The notes under the pieces were generated by a model that did not search any database, was not told where the DNA came from, and saw nothing but the letters and a program-made list of their open reading frames with translations. 64,000 nt of DNA from Chitinophaga deserti (GTDB lineage Bacteria > Bacteroidota > Bacteroidia > Chitinophagales > Chitinophagaceae). Shown here piece by piece: positions 26,762-35,450 of this stretch (position 1 is its first letter; every line of letters starts with the position of its first letter). The stretch lies in the NCBI RefSeq assembly GCF_003149455.1, contig NZ_QFFK01000016.1:1-64000 (forward strand), in the 5' to 3' direction. The position numbers were made by a program, and so were the translations under genes.

Positions 26762-26769
26762 TATATTTG
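26762..26769 (+). promoter_or_regulatory. -7 element of the DUF4197 gene
   Basis: TATATTTG matches TAnnTTTG, 18 nt before the ATG at 26788. This rules out the in-frame TTG at 26767, which lies inside the element. Confidence 0.6.
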
Positions 26770-26787
26770 CACCCAATTTTACCTTAC

Positions 26788-27516
26788 ATGAAGCACATTT
26801 TCCTGACCGGAGCACTCAGCATATGCCTGTTTTCAGGTTGCGAAACCACCCAGCAGATCATTAACACCTGGCCTACCACCACCACTATGCCCGGCCAGCC
26901 TAACAGTTTCCAGATCGCATCCGGACTGAAAGAAGCCCTCACCATCGGTGCGCAAAACGCATCCGGAAGACTTTCCACTCCCAACGGCTTCTTTGCCAAT
27001 GCCATGCTGAAAATACTTATGCCTCCCGAAGCGCAGAAGGTAGAATCCACCCTCCGCAACCTGGGCATGGGCAGCGTAGTGGATAAAGCCGTATTGGCCA
27101 TGAACCGCGGGGCCGAAGAAGCCGCCAAGTCTGCCGCACCTATTTTTGTAAACGCCATCCGCCAGATGAGCATTACCGATGCCATCGGCATCCTCCGCGG
27201 TGGCGACTTTGCCGCTACCAATTACTTCAAACAGAAAACCACCGCCGCGCTCACCACGGCTTTCAGTCCTGTTATCAGCAGCGCCCTGAAGAAAGTGGAT
27301 GCCACCAAATACTGGGCGGATGTTTTCAACGTATACAACCGTTTCTCCAAAACTCCGGTTAATACCGACCTCACCGCCTATGTAACCGAGCGTGCCATCA
27401 GCGGTATTTTCAATGAAGTAGGACTGGAAGAGCAGAAGATCCGGAAGGACCCTGCCGCCCGGGTTACCGAACTGCTGAAAACCGTGTTTGGCAGCCAGCT
27501 TGCGCAGAATAAGTAA
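26788..27516 (+). CDS. DUF4197 family lipoprotein
   Basis: 242 residues with a lipobox (LFSGC, Cys18). The mature domain is all helical: IASGLKEALTIGAQNASGRLS, a KILMPPEAQKVESTLRNLGMG segment, and an RGAEEAAKSAAPIFVNAIRQMSI segment followed by A-x-GIL-GG-D-AAT-YF. These are DUF4197 landmarks. Function is unknown in all members. Own promoter; gap to tsaD only 54 bp, but tsaD has its own -7 element. Confidence 0.9.
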   Translation: MKHIFLTGALSICLFSGCETTQQIINTWPTTTTMPGQPNSFQIASGLKEALTIGAQNASGRLSTPNGFFANAMLKILMPPEAQKVESTLRNLGMGSVVDKAVLAMNRGAEEAAKSAAPIFVNAIRQMSITDAIGILRGGDFAATNYFKQKTTAALTTAFSPVISSALKKVDATKYWADVFNVYNRFSKTPVNTDLTAYVTERAISGIFNEVGLEEQKIRKDPAARVTELLKTVFGSQLAQNK

Positions 27517-27555
27517 GGGGTGCATAAGGGGCATGCATTTCCGCCGCTTTTCGCG

Positions 27556-27563
27556 TAACTTTG
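27556..27563 (+). promoter_or_regulatory. -7 element of tsaD
   Basis: TAACTTTG, 7 nt before the ATG; matches TAnnTTTG and predicts a very short leader. Confidence 0.55.
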
Positions 27564-27570
27564 CGGACTT

Positions 27571-28578
27571 ATGCCGGTTAACATACTTGCCATAGAATCT
27601 TCCTGCGACGATACCAGCGCAGCCATTATTTCCGACGGGAAAGTACTCTCTAATGTAATTGCCGGGCAGGCAGTACATGAACAATACGGAGGGGTAGTGC
27701 CTGAGCTGGCATCGCGTGCCCATCAGGAGAACATTGTTCCGGTGGTAGACCTGGCTTTGAAGAAAGCCGGTATGACCCCGCAAAACCTTAGTGCCATCGC
27801 TTTCACGCAAAGCCCCGGCCTCATCGGCTCCCTGCTGGTAGGCAGCTGCTTCGCCAAGTCCATGGCCATGGCGCTCGACCTCCCGCTCATAGGCGTACAT
27901 CACATGCAGGCACACGTGCTGGCCAACTTCATTGATGATCCTAAACCATCGTTCCCCTGCCTCTGCCTCACCGTTTCAGGCGGGCATACGCAGATCGTGC
28001 AGGTAGATGGCCCCTTGCAAATGAAGATCATCGGCGAAACGCTGGACGATGCTGCCGGTGAAGCATTTGACAAATCCGCCAAAATCCTCGGTCTTCCTTA
28101 TCCCGGCGGGCCGCTGGTAGATAAATATGCCAAAGAAGGCAATCCCAAAGCATATAAATTCCCGGAACCGCAGATCCCCGGGCTTGATTTCAGCTTCTCG
28201 GGCCTGAAAACATCCATCCTTTATTTCCTGCAGGAAAACAAAGCGAAAGATCCGGAGTTCGTGGAAAAGAACCTCGCGGATATCTGCGCATCCATCCAGC
28301 ACAGGATCGTTACCATTCTTACCAATAAGCTGGTGAAAGCCGCCGAGGCAACGGGTATCACTGAAATCTGCATCGCCGGTGGCGTAAGTGCCAATTCCGG
28401 GCTGCGGAAGGCGCTGGAAACACTGGGGCAGCAACAGGGCTGGAACGTTTACATCCCCCAATTCCAATATTGTACAGACAATGCCGCCATGATAGCCATG
28501 ACGGCCCATTATAAATACCTGGCCGGGGCTTTCAGCTCTGCGGATACCGTGCCTACGGCCCGCGCGGCATTTGAATAA
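27571..28578 (+). CDS. tsaD: tRNA N6-adenosine threonylcarbamoyltransferase TsaD
   Basis: 335 residues, standard length. Transfers threonylcarbamoyl from TC-AMP to A37 of tRNAs that read ANN codons, with TsaB and TsaE. Opens with ILAIESSCDDTSAA; the metal-binding HxxxH is H111 and H115 (VHHMQAH); then SGGHTQI, the EAFDKSAKILGLPYPGGP loop, and GGVSANSGLR and DNAAMIA near the end. First gene of a two-gene operon with trmN6 (8-bp gap). Confidence 0.97.
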   Translation: MPVNILAIESSCDDTSAAIISDGKVLSNVIAGQAVHEQYGGVVPELASRAHQENIVPVVDLALKKAGMTPQNLSAIAFTQSPGLIGSLLVGSCFAKSMAMALDLPLIGVHHMQAHVLANFIDDPKPSFPCLCLTVSGGHTQIVQVDGPLQMKIIGETLDDAAGEAFDKSAKILGLPYPGGPLVDKYAKEGNPKAYKFPEPQIPGLDFSFSGLKTSILYFLQENKAKDPEFVEKNLADICASIQHRIVTILTNKLVKAAEATGITEICIAGGVSANSGLRKALETLGQQQGWNVYIPQFQYCTDNAAMIAMTAHYKYLAGAFSSADTVPTARAAFE

Positions 28579-28586
28579 GCACTTCC

Positions 28587-29300
28587 ATGGGTAATTCGTG
28601 GTTCCAGTTCAAGCAGTTCAGGGTAGAGCAGGCGGGGAGCGCCATGAAGGTGTGTACAGACGCATGCATTCAGGGCGCTTTTACGGCCGCGGAGCTTTCT
28701 TCCATACCTCCACCCCGCATACTGGATATCGGTGCCGGCACGGGGCTCCTGAGCCTGATGCTGGCCCAGCAAACTACTTCTATGATAGATGCAGTAGAGC
28801 TGGATGCATCCGCCGCAGCGCAGGCAGCCGCCAACTTCGCGGCATCGCCCTGGAGCAACCGCCTCCGGCTTACGGAAGGCGATATCAGCCAATACGAATC
28901 TCCCGAACCCTACGACTTCATCATTTCCAATCCACCCTTCTTTCAGCGCGACCTTCGCGGGCCGGATGCGCGCCGCACAGCGGCCATGCATACCGCAACA
29001 CTGGATTACGAAGCATTGCTGTCGGCTATTTCCAGACTGTTGCGGAAAGACGGGCAATTTTCCCTGTTGTTGCCCTATGAATCGTTCTCCGTTTTTCACC
29101 AACAGGCATCGGCAGCGGGATTTCAACTGCTCACCAGGCTCAATGTGCGGCAAACACCCGCGCACGCTCCATTCCGGACGGTAGGAATCTTTGGGCAGGG
29201 AGTACAGCGGCCGGATGAAGAACTTATCATCCACAATACAGAGCGTCAATACACGCAGGAGTTTGTTGCATTACTGCAGCCGTATTATCTCCATCTCTGA
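28587..29300 (+). CDS. trmN6: tRNA1(Val) (adenine37-N6)-methyltransferase
   Basis: 237 residues. Class I SAM methyltransferase of the YfiC/TrmN6 type. SAM motif ILDIGAGTGLLSLMLAQ near 49-65, the acidic motif VELDASAA, and catalytic NPPF at N115-F118. The opening F-x-FKQF-VEQ-x-x-AMKVCTDAC is specific for the family. Methylates A37 of tRNA-Val. Together with tsaD upstream it forms an A37-modification operon. Confidence 0.93.
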   Translation: MGNSWFQFKQFRVEQAGSAMKVCTDACIQGAFTAAELSSIPPPRILDIGAGTGLLSLMLAQQTTSMIDAVELDASAAAQAAANFAASPWSNRLRLTEGDISQYESPEPYDFIISNPPFFQRDLRGPDARRTAAMHTATLDYEALLSAISRLLRKDGQFSLLLPYESFSVFHQQASAAGFQLLTRLNVRQTPAHAPFRTVGIFGQGVQRPDEELIIHNTERQYTQEFVALLQPYYLHL

Positions 29301-29445
29301 AATAATTCATATTTACTACAATCAGGTATGCTGTCAACCTTGCCGGCTACATGCGTATGCGTTGAATTATTGTTGTTTCCGCGCTTATCATGATTATCAG
29401 AAATTGCCGGGAGAATTTTCTATATTATCGGTCTAAATTCCACGT

Positions 29446-31500
29446 ATGAAGATTGTCTTATTAACAGTCATACAGTTCATGTGCTGTATGGCTGCGGCTT
29501 TGAGCAATGCCGGAAATGCGGATAATAGAGCAGGCGTAGTGGCAGAAGGGCAGTTGCTGGAAGTAACCTGGCCGGCAGGCAAATCCGGTACCGGAAGGGT
29601 AGTATTCGACCTCGCACCCGGCAACCCGCTTTTCAATGAAATATCCCTGAACGGAAAAAGGATCGCCTCCGGTGTGGACCCTGCTTTTGTAGTGAGCGTT
29701 GGCAGAAGGGATCTGCTATCCCAAAACGGCTGGAACATATTCTTCGACAAAGTACCGGAAAGGCCTTACCAGACTTACCTGCTATCCATTGCCAAAACCG
29801 ATGCATCAGTTAAAAAGGAAGGAAGCCGTACGGTTGTAACCGTTGGACCGGTTTCAGCAGGTTCATTCAAAGGCCATCTCGAAATCACTTTTTATCATGG
29901 AAGCCCCTTGCTGAATGTTGCCGCGGTAGTATCTACAGACAAAGATGCCACTGCAATTGTATTCGACGCAGGCATAGCCGGTGAGAAGGCAGACTGGCAG
30001 CAGGTTGCATGGATCAATACCAGCGATAGTCTTATCAATGCAAAAACATCCGCGGCAGACAGTGCCCGTAATGTGCCAGTGAAATACCGTGCCATTGCAG
30101 CATCGGGTAAAGAAGGCACACTGGCCCTGTTTCCGCCTCCGCACCAGTATTTTTACCCGCTGGATGAAGCCTTCAATCTCCGGTTCACCTGGTATGGGAA
30201 AGGATACCGCGGACTGGTGAAAGGGAACGGGATTGGCATCCGGCAGGAACTGCAGGGGGATAAGCGTTTCGTACCCTGGTTCAATGCCCCGCCGGGAACC
30301 CGGCAGCGCATGAACTTCTTTTGTTTGCTGAACAATGAAAGCGAAGCGGCAGCCTTTGCCGCAGTGAAGCGATTTACGCATAACGATCAGTATGTAAAGC
30401 TTCCCGGGTTTAAGACCATGTCGAGCCATTTTCATAACGAGTTCGTCATGAAAGTGATCATGGCCGGGAAGCCGGTGCCTGAGCATCCTGAATTTGTGGA
30501 TGTGTTTAAGCAGCTGGGGGTAGATATCGTACACCTTGCAGAGTTTCATTACACCGCCGATCCCAGAGGGCCGGACGAGAAGCGTTTGCCGCAGTTAAAG
30601 GCGCTTTTTGACCTGTGTGAGCAGCATTCGGGGAAAGACTTCCTGCTGTTGCCGGGTGAAGAGCCGAATGAGTTCTTTGGCGGGCATTGGCTGAACATCT
30701 TCCCCCGGCCGGTTTACTGGGTGATGTCGCGCAAAGGCGAAAGGCCTTATGTGGAAGAGAAAGCGGGTTACGGGAAAGTGTATCACGTTGGCAACAAGGA
30801 GGAAATGCTGCAATTGCTGAAAGATGAAAAAGGCCTGGCCTGGACGGCCCACCCACGCACGAAAGGTTCCGTGAATACCCCGGATATCTATAACCATGAA
30901 TCGTTCTTTCAGTCGGACCGGTTTATGGGTGCCGCCTGGAAAGCCATGCCTGCCGATCTTTCGGAGCCACGCCTTGGTAAACGGGTGCTGGACCTAATGG
31001 ATGATATGAACAACTGGGGCGCACGGAAAACGGTGATAGCCGAAGCAGATCTGTTCACCATCACGAAAGAAAATGAAATGTACGCCCACATGAACGTCAA
31101 CTACCTGATGCTGGATAAAATGCCGGCGTATAAAGACAGCTGGCTGCCCATTCTGGATGCCATGCAGCACGGGCGCTTTTTCAGTACAACGGGGGAGGTG
31201 CTGATGCCATCGCTGAAGGTGAACGGGACGCTCCCCGGCGACAACCTGCAGCTATCGGCCATCGGCACGGCAGATATTGCACTCACTCTCCGCTGGACCT
31301 TCCCCATGCAATTTGCAGAAATCATTTCCGGGGACGGTGAAAAGGTGTACCGTGAAAAGATAGACCTTACTGATACGGAGGCATTTGGTGAAAAGGAGTT
31401 CCGGTTCAGCAGCAGGCTGGCCGGCAGGAAGTGGGTGCGTGTGGAAGCCTGGGATGTTGCGGCAAACGGGGCTTTCAGCCAAACGTTTTACATCCGGTGA
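29446..31500 (+). CDS. Secreted PHP-superfamily-like protein
   Basis: 684 residues. Signal peptide about 1-19. The first 310 residues are beta-rich. From about 325 a PHP/CehA-like metallohydrolase fold seems to follow: SHFHNEFVMK, then GVDIVHLAEFHY, then DFLLLPGEEPNEFFGGHWLNI and AWTAHPRTKGS, which hold the spaced His/Glu residues that bind metals in that fold. A C-terminal beta domain closes it. Exact reaction unknown; phosphoesterase or a related hydrolase is the nearest guess. Not obviously in an operon. Confidence 0.6.
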   Translation: MKIVLLTVIQFMCCMAAALSNAGNADNRAGVVAEGQLLEVTWPAGKSGTGRVVFDLAPGNPLFNEISLNGKRIASGVDPAFVVSVGRRDLLSQNGWNIFFDKVPERPYQTYLLSIAKTDASVKKEGSRTVVTVGPVSAGSFKGHLEITFYHGSPLLNVAAVVSTDKDATAIVFDAGIAGEKADWQQVAWINTSDSLINAKTSAADSARNVPVKYRAIAASGKEGTLALFPPPHQYFYPLDEAFNLRFTWYGKGYRGLVKGNGIGIRQELQGDKRFVPWFNAPPGTRQRMNFFCLLNNESEAAAFAAVKRFTHNDQYVKLPGFKTMSSHFHNEFVMKVIMAGKPVPEHPEFVDVFKQLGVDIVHLAEFHYTADPRGPDEKRLPQLKALFDLCEQHSGKDFLLLPGEEPNEFFGGHWLNIFPRPVYWVMSRKGERPYVEEKAGYGKVYHVGNKEEMLQLLKDEKGLAWTAHPRTKGSVNTPDIYNHESFFQSDRFMGAAWKAMPADLSEPRLGKRVLDLMDDMNNWGARKTVIAEADLFTITKENEMYAHMNVNYLMLDKMPAYKDSWLPILDAMQHGRFFSTTGEVLMPSLKVNGTLPGDNLQLSAIGTADIALTLRWTFPMQFAEIISGDGEKVYREKIDLTDTEAFGEKEFRFSSRLAGRKWVRVEAWDVAANGAFSQTFYIR

Positions 31501-31681
31501 ATTGGCAACAAACGGGGCAGGCCGGATTAAAAAATAAGCAAAGAAATAAGGTAATAGGCTGAAAATGAAGGCAATGTAGCGTTTGTTTCCGGTTCGGGTA
31601 CGGCTATGGAAGGTTATGGCAGGGGATACTGAAACCTTGCCTAAAGGGTACTCTAATGTATATGTATTGCAGGGATTCCGC

Positions 31682-31758
31682 TACAGTAAAGGGTTTGGTA
31701 CTGTTTTATATACATTTGATATACAGTAACCCTTCTTTAAGGGTTAAGTAAGTATACA
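31682..31758. repeat. Weak 11-bp-phased repeat region
   Basis: Cut in 11-bp steps from 31682, three units end alike: TTTTATATACA (31704), TTTGATATACA (31715) and GTAAGTATACA (31748). Between them are GTAACCCTTCT and TTAAGGGTTAA, the second a self-palindrome. Less regular than the arrays at 10.2 and 61.5 kb. Confidence 0.4.
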
Positions 31759-31803
31759 GATAGGGGGAGTTTGTTACTGGTTTTGGCTTTAGGATATAAA
31801 GAA

Positions 31804-31843
31804 GAGGCTGTCTTACCTGTTTGTTAAAATAGCAGACAGCCTC
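31804..31843 (-). terminator. Terminator of the collagen-like lipoprotein gene
   Basis: GAGGCTGTCT and AGACAGCCTC form a 10-bp stem around a 20-nt loop, 8 bp past the stop; T-rich on the minus strand after it. Confidence 0.6.
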
Positions 31844-31850
31844 CTGCATT

Positions 31851-32441
31851 TTAATCTTTTAACCCGAGATGCGCTTTTACCGCGGCATAATCAGTCCAGT
31901 TAACCGAAGATGCTGATCTCGACTGTGTATTGCCGGGCACGATCATGTACCGGTATTGCTGGTACTTCTTGCCATTGACAGTGACGGTGCTTAAGTCAGC
32001 ATTTGAATACAGTTCGAGCTTTTGTGTGTAGGACGCGAGATCGATGTATAGTCCGGAATTACTTCTGTAAGGCAACGAAAATATAACCGGGTCGGTTGCG
32101 TCGTTGCTGTTGATGTATACTTTTACATCTGCTGTGTTTAACATCGCGAGGGTAAGTTTGGGCGCGTCAATCACGGCGAAGTAGCCAATTGTGTCGATTT
32201 TCCCGCCTGCCAGATGAATAGTATCCGGCTTAAACGGTACATCCAGCCATCCGGAATAGATCACGGTGCCGGAAACGCCATCACCTTTGGGGCCCGCAGG
32301 ACCCGGGGGACCAGCAGGGCCTTGCAGGCCATTCTGTCCCTGCGGGCCAACCTCGCCGTCTTTACCGCAAGATGCTATAAGCATAATAGAAAACAGCCCT
32401 GTAACCAGGACTAAAGGGGAAATAAGATTTCGTCTTTTCAT
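31851..32441 (-). CDS. Collagen-like-repeat lipoprotein
   Basis: 196 residues from the ATG that begins a good signal peptide (an upstream start at 32510 would put 23 non-signal residues in front). Lipobox IASC with Cys25. Right after it come nine Gly-X-Y triplets (residues 29-55: GEV GPQ GQN GLQ GPA GPP GPA GPK GDG), then a beta-rich domain of about 140 residues. Such stalked lipoproteins are common in Bacteroidetes; the repeat probably forms a trimeric stalk on the outer membrane. Ligand unknown. Confidence 0.8.
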   Translation of the reverse strand: MKRRNLISPLVLVTGLFSIMLIASCGKDGEVGPQGQNGLQGPAGPPGPAGPKGDGVSGTVIYSGWLDVPFKPDTIHLAGGKIDTIGYFAVIDAPKLTLAMLNTADVKVYINSNDATDPVIFSLPYRSNSGLYIDLASYTQKLELYSNADLSTVTVNGKKYQQYRYMIVPGNTQSRSASSVNWTDYAAVKAHLGLKD

Positions 32442-32726
32442 ATCGGAGATTGTGTTAATGGCTAGAAGGGTAAGGGATTTCACACCCGGGTGTGGAGAAA
32501 CAAAATACAATATTCCTTTAGTATTGTTACCCCTTAATACTTTTTATGCCACAACGAGGAGCGCCTACACGCTTATTAACACCGGACCTGCAAATAAAAA
32601 GGTCATAGTATCCATATTTGAGGAGGTACATTAATCTTCAGGATAACAAAACTGAAAGACCGGGGAGGGTAGTTATAGCAGAATTGAAAAGCAGGATGGG
32701 AAGGATGGGGCAGGGGCATAAAAAAA

Positions 32727-32746
32727 GCCGGAGAATATCTCCGGCT
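32727..32746 (-). terminator. Terminator of the tRNA-Leu gene
   Basis: GCCGGAGA and TCTCCGGC stem with a 4-nt loop, followed on the minus strand by seven T. Confidence 0.85.
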
Positions 32747-32757
32747 TTTGAATCTTG

Positions 32758-32841
32758 TGCCCAGAACAGGAATCGAACCTGCACTCCGTTGCCGAAACAA
32801 GATTTTGAGTCTAGCGCGTCTACCAATTCCGCCATCTGGGC
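32758..32841 (-). tRNA. tRNA-Leu(CAA)
   Basis: 84 nt without an encoded CCA. Acceptor stem GCCCAGA/TCTGGGC, D arm with GGTAGACGC, long class II variable arm (GTTTCGGCAAC), T arm GGTTCGATTCC. Anticodon loop CTCAAAA gives anticodon CAA, reading TTG codons. The window itself uses several TTG starts, but these are read by initiator tRNA. Confidence 0.95.
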
Positions 32842-32855
32842 ATGCGATCCAGCCG

Positions 32856-33188
32856 TCAGGCCTTATCGCGGGTTGCAAATGTAGAAATTCTTTGTTGAAT
32901 CCGCAATAAATATTTCAGTTTTGCATAACATTCTTTCAGTAAAACTACCTGGGCAGGGGTAGCTTTTCCCTGGGAAAATGCCGCCAGTTCCGGGCTTACC
33001 TCATCCTCCAGCCTGTCCATCCATTCCGCGATCCTGCGGCCCAGCAGCAGCACTGCACCTTCATCGCCGACATGCTCCAGTGTAAACAGCTGGCTGTTCA
33101 CTTCCAGCATCTCCATCATGAAGATTTCGGGTAAAACGTATTTCTCCCCGGGCACCATCAGCCCTTCGAATTTTTTCAGTTCCTCCAT
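32856..33188 (-). CDS. Hypothetical helical protein
   Basis: 110 residues from the ATG at 33188, chosen because a TAnnTTTG element sits 18 nt upstream, inside the longer version of the frame. Helical throughout (FMMEMLEVNSQLFTLEHVG, then a Glu-rich and a Lys-rich helix). No family recognised. Divergent from the dehydrogenase gene. Confidence 0.6.
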   Translation of the reverse strand: MEELKKFEGLMVPGEKYVLPEIFMMEMLEVNSQLFTLEHVGDEGAVLLLGRRIAEWMDRLEDEVSPELAAFSQGKATPAQVVLLKECYAKLKYLLRIQQRISTFATRDKA

Positions 33189-33205
33189 CCGATTTTGCAA
33201 AAAAG

Positions 33206-33213
33206 CAAATTTA
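33206..33213 (-). promoter_or_regulatory. -7 element deciding the start of the 110-aa gene
   Basis: TAAATTTG on the minus strand, 18 nt before the ATG at 33188. Starts further upstream (33230, 33365) would lie outside the transcript. Confidence 0.55.
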
Positions 33214-33267
33214 CAGTAATGTTGCAGCATTCGATTCAAACACCAAGAAACAATCCACGAAACAAAC

Positions 33268-34476
33268 ATGACTTCCTTACACATCGGATTGATCCGGGAA
33301 GAAAAGATTCCGCAAGATAACCGCGTTGCATTTACCCCCCAACAATGCCAATGGATCCTCTCCAATTACCCCACCGTAAAAATCACCGTTCAGCCATCGC
33401 CGCACCGCAGCTTCAAAGACGATGAATACCGCGCCGCGGGCATCAACGTCAGTGAAGATCTTTCCGGATGCGACACCCTGCTGGGCATCAAAGAAGTACC
33501 GGTTGAAAAGCTGCTCCCCGGCAAAACCTACCTGTTCTTCTCCCACACCAAAAAGCTGCAGCCACAAAACCAGCATATGCTGCAAACCATTATGGAACGC
33601 AAGATCACGCTGATCGACTATGAGTGCCTCGTTCATCCTGACGGGCAGCGCATCCTTGGTTTCGGTTTCTTCGCCGGTGTGGTAGGCGCGCATAACGGCC
33701 TCCTCGAATTTGGGCGCCGTACCGGGCTGTTCAACTTCAAGCGGGTACATGAATGCCACGACTTCCAGGAGCTGATCACCCATTACTTCGGCGTAAAACT
33801 GCCACCAGTTAAGATTGTAACCACAGGATCGGGCAGGGTAACTGCAGGTATACTGGAAGTGATGGGACTGCTGGGCATCAAATACATCCCGCCGGAAGAG
33901 TTCCTTATCAACGAATACGCCTATCCCGTATACACCCAGCTCAAAGCCGGTGAGCTTTACCTCCGCCGGTCCGACAAAACCTACAGCCGGGAAGATTTTC
34001 ATAACCATCCGGAGCTGTACGACTGCAAATTCCTGCCGTTCGTTACCTGCTCAGATATCCTCATGAACGGTATTTACTGGGATCAGGATATTGCCCCGTT
34101 ATTTACCTGGGACGATCTCGCCAAAGATAACTTCCGCATACAGGTGATTGCCGATATTACCGACGACCAGGGCGGTTCTGTACCCTGTAATCTCGGAGAT
34201 GCCACAATAGAAGATCCGGTATACGGTGTGCATCGCAAAGAGCGTGAAAAGATAGCGCCTTACGATGCCGAAGGTGTTACCATGATGTGCGTAGGCAATC
34301 TACCCAACGAGCTTCCCAGAGACGCCTCCCAGTTCTTCGGCGACCATCTCATGAAGTACGTGTTCGATGATCTGGTGAATGGAGGCAGCGAAATGATCAC
34401 CAAAGCCACTATCACTGATAACGGCCATCTTACCGACCGCTACGCTTATATGGCTGACTATGCGAAAGGGGAGTAA
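33268..34476 (+). CDS. Alanine dehydrogenase/saccharopine dehydrogenase-type oxidoreductase
   Basis: 402 residues. N-terminal domain of the AlaDH/PNT and LYS1 type: LHIGLIREEKIPQDNRVAFTP, then TLLGIKEVPVEKLLPGKTYLFFSHT. A nucleotide-binding stretch VKIVTTGSGRVTAGILEVM has the G-x-G-x-x-x-x-G pattern. Closest to LYS1-type saccharopine dehydrogenases (L-lysine forming); a related oxidoreductase with another keto acid is possible. No lysine genes nearby. Confidence 0.75.
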   Translation: MTSLHIGLIREEKIPQDNRVAFTPQQCQWILSNYPTVKITVQPSPHRSFKDDEYRAAGINVSEDLSGCDTLLGIKEVPVEKLLPGKTYLFFSHTKKLQPQNQHMLQTIMERKITLIDYECLVHPDGQRILGFGFFAGVVGAHNGLLEFGRRTGLFNFKRVHECHDFQELITHYFGVKLPPVKIVTTGSGRVTAGILEVMGLLGIKYIPPEEFLINEYAYPVYTQLKAGELYLRRSDKTYSREDFHNHPELYDCKFLPFVTCSDILMNGIYWDQDIAPLFTWDDLAKDNFRIQVIADITDDQGGSVPCNLGDATIEDPVYGVHRKEREKIAPYDAEGVTMMCVGNLPNELPRDASQFFGDHLMKYVFDDLVNGGSEMITKATITDNGHLTDRYAYMADYAKGE

Positions 34477-34485
34477 ATCCTGCGG

Positions 34486-34908
34486 TTAATTATCCTTGTT
34501 CTTCGCCTGCTTACGTTCAAACCTCTGTTTGGCGATGCTGTATGCCTCTTCAATGTACTGGAGGGTATCTGTCATTTGTTGGCCCTCCGGGTTGAGGATA
34601 CAGATGTAATACTGTGCCGCATAATGCGGATGGGGGAGGAAGCGGTTTAATGCCGTGTAATCCTTTTCTTCATCAGGATCGGGGAACAGTGCGGTAAACG
34701 TATCCTTCCTTATGCCTATGTTAACCCTGTACACGCCTTCGCGGGAGAGGCCGGAGATATTGTCGTATTCATTATCGGATAAGGCAATAGTCGCCACCGG
34801 CAGGGCTTGTTCCGATGCGTAGAAATAGAAGATGTACCCGCCATGCTCCATGCGCGTTACGTTCGGGAGGTTCGATGAAATGTATTGTTCAATCTGATGT
34901 ACTGACAT
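34486..34908 (-). CDS. DUF6194-like protein
   Basis: 140 residues, soluble, alpha/beta. The stretch LSREGVYRVNIGIRKDTFTALF and the following DYTALNRFLPHPHYA match the DUF6194 pattern as I remember it (LSR-GVFRLNIG, PHP-YA). Function unknown. Convergent with the dehydrogenase, 9 bp apart. Confidence 0.65.
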   Translation of the reverse strand: MSVHQIEQYISSNLPNVTRMEHGGYIFYFYASEQALPVATIALSDNEYDNISGLSREGVYRVNIGIRKDTFTALFPDPDEEKDYTALNRFLPHPHYAAQYYICILNPEGQQMTDTLQYIEEAYSIAKQRFERKQAKNKDN

Positions 34909-34948
34909 ATTCCCTGTAGTTTGAGCGTGTAAAGTTAGGGTGATGAAT

Positions 34949-34956
34949 TACATTTG
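34949..34956 (+). promoter_or_regulatory. -7 element of the HxlR gene
   Basis: TACATTTG matches TAnnTTTG, about 50 nt upstream of the ATG at 35007. Confidence 0.4.
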
Positions 34957-35006
34957 AAAAGTACTTACCTTCCCGTCACCTAGTGACACGGATTAAAGCA
35001 TTCAGC

Positions 35007-35360
35007 ATGGATAAGCATTTGAAGCCAAAAATAAATCCGGAGCCTTGTCCGTTCCAGGAAGCGATGGACTTACTTTCCGGTAAATGGACCATGTCTATCG
35101 TAAATGCCCTTATGAGCGGAACACTCCGGTTTACGGAACTGGAGCGTTGCATAACCGGCATCAATACCCGGATGCTGGCCCGGGAGCTGAAAGCACTGGA
35201 AAGGAAGCACATCATTACCCGCAAAGCATACCCTACCGTACCACCAACGGTGGAGTATACCCTCACAGGGAAAGGAGAGTCCCTGAAACCGGTGCTGGTG
35301 GAAATACAGTCGTGGGCCATGCAAAATTATACCCGTTCACTTACCAGGGAAACCACATAA
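35007..35360 (+). CDS. HxlR-family transcriptional regulator
   Basis: 117 residues from the ATG; a GTG eight codons upstream is less likely. Winged helix-turn-helix: CPFQEAMDLLSGKWTMSIVNALMSG, then RFTELERCITGINTRMLARELKALE, and the wing with VEYTLTGKGESL. HxlR proteins respond to redox or small electrophiles; the N-terminal Cys (EPCPFQ) is conserved. Its target is not obvious; the neighbours are a DUF6194 gene and a secreted protein. Terminator follows. Confidence 0.92.
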   Translation: MDKHLKPKINPEPCPFQEAMDLLSGKWTMSIVNALMSGTLRFTELERCITGINTRMLARELKALERKHIITRKAYPTVPPTVEYTLTGKGESLKPVLVEIQSWAMQNYTRSLTRETT

Positions 35361-35402
35361 GCAGCCTGCCATCTGTTCCATGTTATCACGTATAATTCTT
35401 TA

Positions 35403-35427
35403 ACCCGCAGGAAACTGCGGGTTTTTC
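35403..35427 (+). terminator. Rho-independent terminator of the HxlR gene
   Basis: ACCCGCAG and CTGCGGGT stem with a GAAA loop and a T run. Confidence 0.85.
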
Positions 35428-35450
35428 TTATTTTGGTATAAATTCTCAAT

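Larger units (their letters stand above)
31501..31850. other. Intergenic with partly phased repeats
   Basis: 350 bp between convergent genes. Contains the weak 11-bp-phased stretch 31682-31758 and the terminator at 31804-31843. No gene seen. Confidence 0.45.
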
